The position numbers were made by a program, and so were the translations under genes. Below are positions 58,901 to 64,000 of a DNA stretch of 64,000 nt, one piece after another. A model generated the notes under the pieces. That model was given only the letters and a program-made list of their open reading frames with translations. It was not told the origin of the DNA and did not search any database. Location: the NCBI GenBank assembly GCA_007026445.1, contig VDMD01000108.1:1-64000 (forward strand), read 5' to 3'. Within the stretch, counting starts at the first letter, position 1. Each line of letters starts with the position of its first letter. The DNA comes from Schizophyllum amplum (taxonomy: Eukaryota; Basidiomycota; Agaricomycetes; Agaricales; Schizophyllaceae).

Positions 58901-61900
58901 AGGCTGACGATTCGGTGCGGCATCGCACTGATGACGAAGTAAACGACTTCGTCGAACAGATCCGGGCAATGTATATCGCGAGTGAGCAGGGTACGCGATC
59001 CGCGCACCAGCGACGGAGTACAATCGTCTTGCTTGCGCATGCGGAGAGCTCCGACGGCGCGCCGGGTGGGGCGGAAGGGCTGTTGAAGGAGAAGAAGCAG
59101 CTGCTGAAGTCTATCGAGAAGGGCTTCGCGGCGCGTGTGCTGAAACTACTGGTGACCATGGCGGCGCTGCTGACGCGCGAGCATGTGGAGCGGATTGGCA
59201 CGTATCTGTGGACGAACTATCTGGATGAGCGGGAGGCGGCGACGATTGGGCCTGTTAGTATGGGCGAACTTGTGAGAGACAGAGTGCTGATGATTCTCAC
59301 AGGCCTGCTTCCTTGTTATGCAATGCGCCGAGAAAGCCCCCAGGGATCTGATAGCAACCATCGAGGTGGACTTGCAGAGGTACGCATCCGTCACAGGCTC
59401 TGCTTCCAACACTTATTATCTCGTCAGCTCGGACGAGACGACACGGGTTCAGGCTATTCAGCGTCTCGGACTGCTCATCAATTGGCGCTTTCAGATCTTG
59501 TCACAACAGGTCGTCATGGATCGTGCGCACCGTCCCTTCAAGCTCGCGCGCGGCCCCTTGCCTTTTGTTGCAGCGGATATCGGGTCCAGCAAGTATGTCG
59601 TCGAGACCAATGCGGGCGACGCCAAGGACGCTCTGCCGGCTGAGCTGAAGAAGCGGTTGGCAGAGATTGGTTGGGCGCAGGACGAGTCGCCTGTCGATCA
59701 ACGTTCGGAGTGGGCGCGGACCCCATTGTCTGTGCTGCCAATGCATCAGTCAGACCGCTTCGATATGACCGTGGACCGCGACGCGACACCAATGGCATCG
59801 CCAAACAACAGCCCCGCTGCGTCGCCACAGCGGCCAGGACAAGAGCGCGGAAGGAACCCATCGGATGCTTCACCTATGCTCCTTCGTCGTAACTCAAGCT
59901 CGGGCGGACCGCTGCATGGCGCGAAGCGTAGACCAGTGTTTGTGCCATCGCTCACAAACGTCTTTCCGGATCTGGTCATGCTCGTGTTTGACCCCAGTTT
60001 CGCAGTAGCCTCTGCTGCCCGTGCAGTCATCCTGGATCTCATGCGCAACGATCCCGCCCTGCTCCTCCGTCCCTTACTCGACTACTTTGTCGCGGAATCG
60101 CGCGATATGCCTCGTGGAACCACCGTGTTGCGCGCCCTGCTACACGTACATCAGCATACGCCTCCGTCGCTTGCATTCCAACTGTTCAACAGCATCATCG
60201 GGTACCTCAAGCATAACACACGGCAGATGGTGCAAGAACCTCTCGGTGACTTCGCTGCAGTGCTGGGTATCGCGGGCAAGCTGGTCACGCAGGTCAGCCA
60301 GCTGTCGATTCGCGAGATGCGCCGGGCGAAGATCGAGGCGCTCATGATACCTTCGGGCTCCCTGTGGTTTCCACCATCAGCACCGGGCGGACCCATGTTT
60401 CCCCGTGCGCCCAGCCACTACAATCCTTTCACGTACGACCCGGACTTGGTGCATGTCACAACTATCCGCATCGCTCAGAACGGCCTGCTCCTCGCTATGC
60501 TCAAACACAATCCTCAAGACGTCCAGCTCGTCCGGCGTACCATGACCCGGCTTGTGCTGCCAGTAGACTCGACGCCTTCTCTCGAGCCGCAACCGTTGGA
60601 GATGAAAGATTTCGTACCTCGTCAGAAGGGCAAAGCGCCTCAGTTCAAAAGTGCAGATGAGACCACCCTCGCGGCATTGTCCTCAATGCTTTCGCGTAGC
60701 TATGTTCTGCTTGTTGCTCAAATCTTCCGCTGTCTACCTCGCCATCTCAATGACCGCGAAGAATTATCGGTGCTCATAGATGGCCTGAACCGCATATTGC
60801 TAGTGCATGGAGACGACATTGGAATTGTGGCGCATACACTTATCGGTACGTGCTTACTCTTCGACGCTTTGCTGACGAACTGATACATACCTGCAGCACT
60901 CATGGTTGCGAGTACCCGCTTCCGCCGGCTGTTCACCTCGGGAGGCGGATACACCATGTTTATGCCTGCGCTTCTGAAAATGTACACAGAGAACGAGGCC
61001 AACAGTGGTCTCCGTGGCGCGATAGACTACGCGGCAGATCGATTTTGGGCTCTTCACCGCGAAGTGTTCATCTTTCAGACGCTGGACGTCATGTCTCACG
61101 TCCTCATGGTGCCGAAGGTCGACGCAACTTGGATCTGTGATAACATCTTCCAGTTCTTCTGGACGCTGCATCAGGTCATTCCTCCCGCCCGCTCGACGGA
61201 TGCCGCAGGCATACACGACCAGAACAAGGAGCAGGAGCGCGAGGCATTATTGGTTAGTACTGCGGAGGAGAAGCCTCAAGCCTTTTTGGCTTCTCTGCGC
61301 AACGAGAACCAGGTCACCAAGGTCGACATCCCCGAGGAGTTCGAGGCTAAGAAGCCGCACATCGAAAACTTCATCCGCCTATTCTTGACTGTGATCGCCC
61401 ACGATCCTTCTATCCGACGAGCCGAGCAGTTCCTTCGTGCATTCCGATTCATGACCCACAGTCTCTGCACGCGTTCGCATCCGGCAGTCGGCGCGGTGAT
61501 GAGGGACGGCATCGACGCCCTCAGCGTGGTCCTGCTCAAACTCACCAGCAAGAACAAGTCGAATGAGGCGCAACCTATACCCGCAAATTCCAGAGCAGGC
61601 GACGACGCAGATAGCATAGCATCTGCCGATGCCCTGCTAGATGCTGCTCCTGCGACCGACAATGCGAAGGGCGCGAGTGACGTGTTGTCTATGCGGCTCG
61701 ACTATCTACACCTCGTTGTCGCGTACGCGCAGGCCGGCGGCGACCTCCCGACGCAGACCATGCAGCACGTCGTCGACGTCTTTCGCCTCACGGTCCAGGA
61801 CTCAATGGGGGACGTGCGGGACTCTGTCTCTGCTATCTTCTGCGACTATAGCCGAGCAATGCTCTGGAGAGACACGCCGAGAACCCCCAAAGAGATCATC

Positions 61901-63304
61901 GCCTTCCTCAAAGTCAACACGCCAATCATCAGTTCCTTTGCCACCACATTGGACTTCTCTGGCGTCTTCGATATATTGTCTCGACTAGCGTCGAACACCC
62001 TGTATGCGAACGACCGGCATTTCTGTCAGTTGATCACCAATCAGGTGTGCGCGGCGGGGCTCGCTGCATGCGAGTCGGCCGCTTCACAGAACTTGCTGGT
62101 TACTCTGCCTTTCCGGTCGTCCCTGATCAACCTCGTATCCAAAGCCGTTCATTTGCGGCATGCGGACGTGCTAGAGGAGGTCGAACGTTGCACTCCGAGC
62201 CACGACTTTCTTGCCCATATCGTCCTTCCGCTTGTCATATCCTTGCCGACATACCAGGGGACCCTTGAAGAGGCCCATCTCGCTTCAGCCGGCACCAATG
62301 CCGTTCCCGGTGCTTGGATGCGGCTGTTGTCATACGCAATGTCGAGTAAGCAAGTTACGTCCGGTCGTTCGAAGGTCGAGCAAAAGCGTCGTTCGCAATC
62401 CTCGTCTACGCCGCACGTTCCGACCTTCGTGTTCATCCTACAGGTCATCAAAGTTATAGTCGTGCGTGCCGAGTCTATCCTCTCTACATCCCTACCAGGA
62501 GTATGGAGCCGGGTCGCCGCCTTCCTGATGTCGACATTGGATGACGGGAACGCTGCATTCGCGACGGCGTACCTGCGCTCCCCCACGCACTCTCCCTCGC
62601 ATTCTCCCCGCGCCAGTCTGGACGTGTCGAACCCGATGATCCACTTCCCAGACAGGCCACAGTCATTCAAGAACCCCCGCGCGGTCGACTACGCCCTGTG
62701 GTCGTTTCTCGAGCTCCTATGCGTGTATCGATCGCCGCTTCTGTTGCAGATGCGCCTCTTCATGCAGGAAAAGATCCTTGCGCTCAACCACGATCTCCGT
62801 GCCCAGCACGGCCCCTCGCGCTCTCGCCGCGTATCCTCCACCGCCTTCTCAAAGCCACGGCGACGACTGTCTAGCGTACCCTCACCGGAGAGCTCGCCGA
62901 AGCTCGGCGCGTTTCCCCGCCAGAGCGCGCGCACGACGTATCTGGAAGACAGGCAGGCGGGCTTTCACGGGCTATCAGACGGCGGTGGTAATCCGCGCAT
63001 CGTGCATCTGGGCCTGGTCTCGCGCCCGCCGTCTCCGTTCAACCGCCCGACGTCGCCCAGCGTGGAGGCGTCGCGGGTGACGCGAATCGGGTCACTCACG
63101 CTCATCAAGGCGACGTACGAGCGTATCCGGATCGTGCAGAGCGTGCTGGGCTACGACGAGGTGCTGCCGATGCCAGGGGACGAGGAGCGGGACGTGCAAG
63201 TGACGACATGGACGCGGGCGCAGGCGCTGGAGGCCGTGCTGAAGGAAACGCGCCAGCTGACAGAGGAGTTTGACGAAACGTTCGGGACGAGACGGTGCTC
63301 GTAG
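55997..63304 (+). CDS. Very large helical-repeat protein, possibly UNC80-like
   Basis: Roughly 2,200 residues over about nine or more exons. Exon 1 is 55997-57016, then 57065 onward (intron 48 nt); the last intron ends near 60898. The first 190 residues are disordered and Ser/Pro/Arg-rich with RRPQSP-type repeats. The remainder is helical, HEAT/armadillo-like: MVKDIIREVFAGALGEAEAN, HHLQRRVVGEIDRLSDTLAS, LLVTMAALLTREHVERIGTY, FPDLVMLVFDPSFAVASAAR, LAFQLFNSIIGYLKHNTRQM, FRRLFTSGGGYTMFMPALLK, RFWALHREVFIFQTLDVMSH and MVPKVDATWICDNIFQFFWT. The C-terminus has KATYERIRIVQSVLGYDEVL. Size and layout fit fungal UNC80-type proteins, partners of the four-domain Ca/Na channel. This is a family-level guess; I saw no motif that proves it, and other HEAT scaffolds are possible. 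The gene model is complete from ATG to stop. Confidence 0.6.
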
Positions 63305-64000
63305 ATGCGGATATATCGATGACTTCCTAGTCGATGTTACCTATACAGCCCATGTATTTTGTTTTCTGGCTTGCACTTCATTGCGGACATACTGCAGTCT
63401 GCCACGAGCACCCGTATTCCAAGGCAATGTAGATCGGTGTACACCAGGTGTACACTGTAATATTTCCGTTACTTTCATTGTACTCTGTGACAATGCGTGC
63501 GCATTGGCATCAGTGCACTCGTTCAAGTTGCTCGCTCTTTTCTAGACTCGCAGGCCAGTCGCTCGCGCGCTCAGGCGGGTCACGTGAAAAGAGGACAAAT
63601 CGAAACCCGCGAGCTTGCGAGCGGACTGGACCCACTCGGCCGGATTTTGGCGGAGAGGTGCTTTGACCGGCTCTCCTGCCTTTCTTGGCGAAACATGAGG
63701 CCCGGACTTCGTCGTGGGGGCTCGTTTTTCGTCAAAAAATCGTCTCGAGGTCGGTATATGAGAAGTGAAAATCTCGGCGAGAGCTTTCGAACGTATATAC
63801 GAAGTTCGGGGGCCATTTTTGGGCCAAAAGTCGACTTGGCGCGCGTAGACAGCGGCGCTTCCCACGGTGACGCGGCGGTGCGCGCTATGTACCAAGGTCA
63901 TCATGCATCAATGCATCACCCCTTTGACCATCGCAGAGTTGTCACTCCAGAACGGCCTACGTGCGGGAGACGAGGAGGTGGAGGCGACTGCGTAGCGGTC
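63305..64000. other. Terminal non-coding stretch
   Basis: No gene seen. 63590-63870 has a distinct composition with runs such as CTTCGTCGTGGGGG, TTTTTCGTCAAAAAATCG and GAACGTATATACGAAG, the last partly palindromic. It might be the edge of a dispersed element continuing past the window. Confidence 0.4.

Overview
This window looks like nuclear DNA from an agaricomycete basidiomycete, probably a wood-decay polypore or a relative. The genes are cut by many introns of about 48-65 nt with GTRNGT..YAG-type ends. GC content is high, and the genes are packed on both strands without operons. Gene content fits a wood-associated fungus: secreted oxalate decarboxylase, intradiol dioxygenase, cytochrome P450, old-yellow-enzyme reductase and a velvet regulator. 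A eukaryotic tRNA-Ile(AAU) is present. No CRISPR array, prokaryotic gene or intact transposon ORF was seen.

Layout. 0-6 kb: fatty aldehyde dehydrogenase (-) and an OYE-type flavin reductase with a membrane tail (+). 6.0-9.3 kb: an accessory patch with a small secreted Cys-rich gene (-) inside a 1.5 kb duplicated segment, then a 516-nt inverted repeat with a 79-nt spacer, then a small three-exon gene of unknown function (+). 9.6-20.5 kb: an LRR/F-box-like protein (-), tRNA-Ile (-), GFA1 (+), a MAM33/p32 mitochondrial protein (-), oxalate decarboxylase (-) and the spindle-checkpoint protein Mad3 (+). 21.2-31.8 kb: a small secreted protein followed by a TCAACACGCT repeat field, a Zn2Cys6 regulator (-), a class-3 lipase (+), and a divergent pair of intradiol dioxygenase (-) and velvet factor (+). 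32.3-40.2 kb: Rad52 (+), an anion:cation-symporter-type MFS permease (-), ERG6 (+) and a CsbD-like Gly/His-rich protein (-).

41.0-50.8 kb: two paralogous seven-TM membrane protein genes in opposite orientation flank a cytochrome P450. 51.25-52.7 kb: the second copy of the duplicated segment with its secreted protein gene. 52.7-63.3 kb: a family-16 protein methyltransferase (-), a CFA20/CFAP20-domain protein (-) and a very large helical-repeat protein that may be UNC80-like (+). The final 0.7 kb shows no gene.

Housekeeping functions (hexosamine and ergosterol synthesis, recombination, checkpoint, mitochondrial p32) are interleaved with oxidative and secretory accessory functions. The most unusual structure is at 6-8.6 kb. 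There, one edge of a dispersed duplication falls at the base where the long inverted repeat starts. All exon structures were read by eye from frame continuity and splice consensus, so individual junctions may be off by a few bases.
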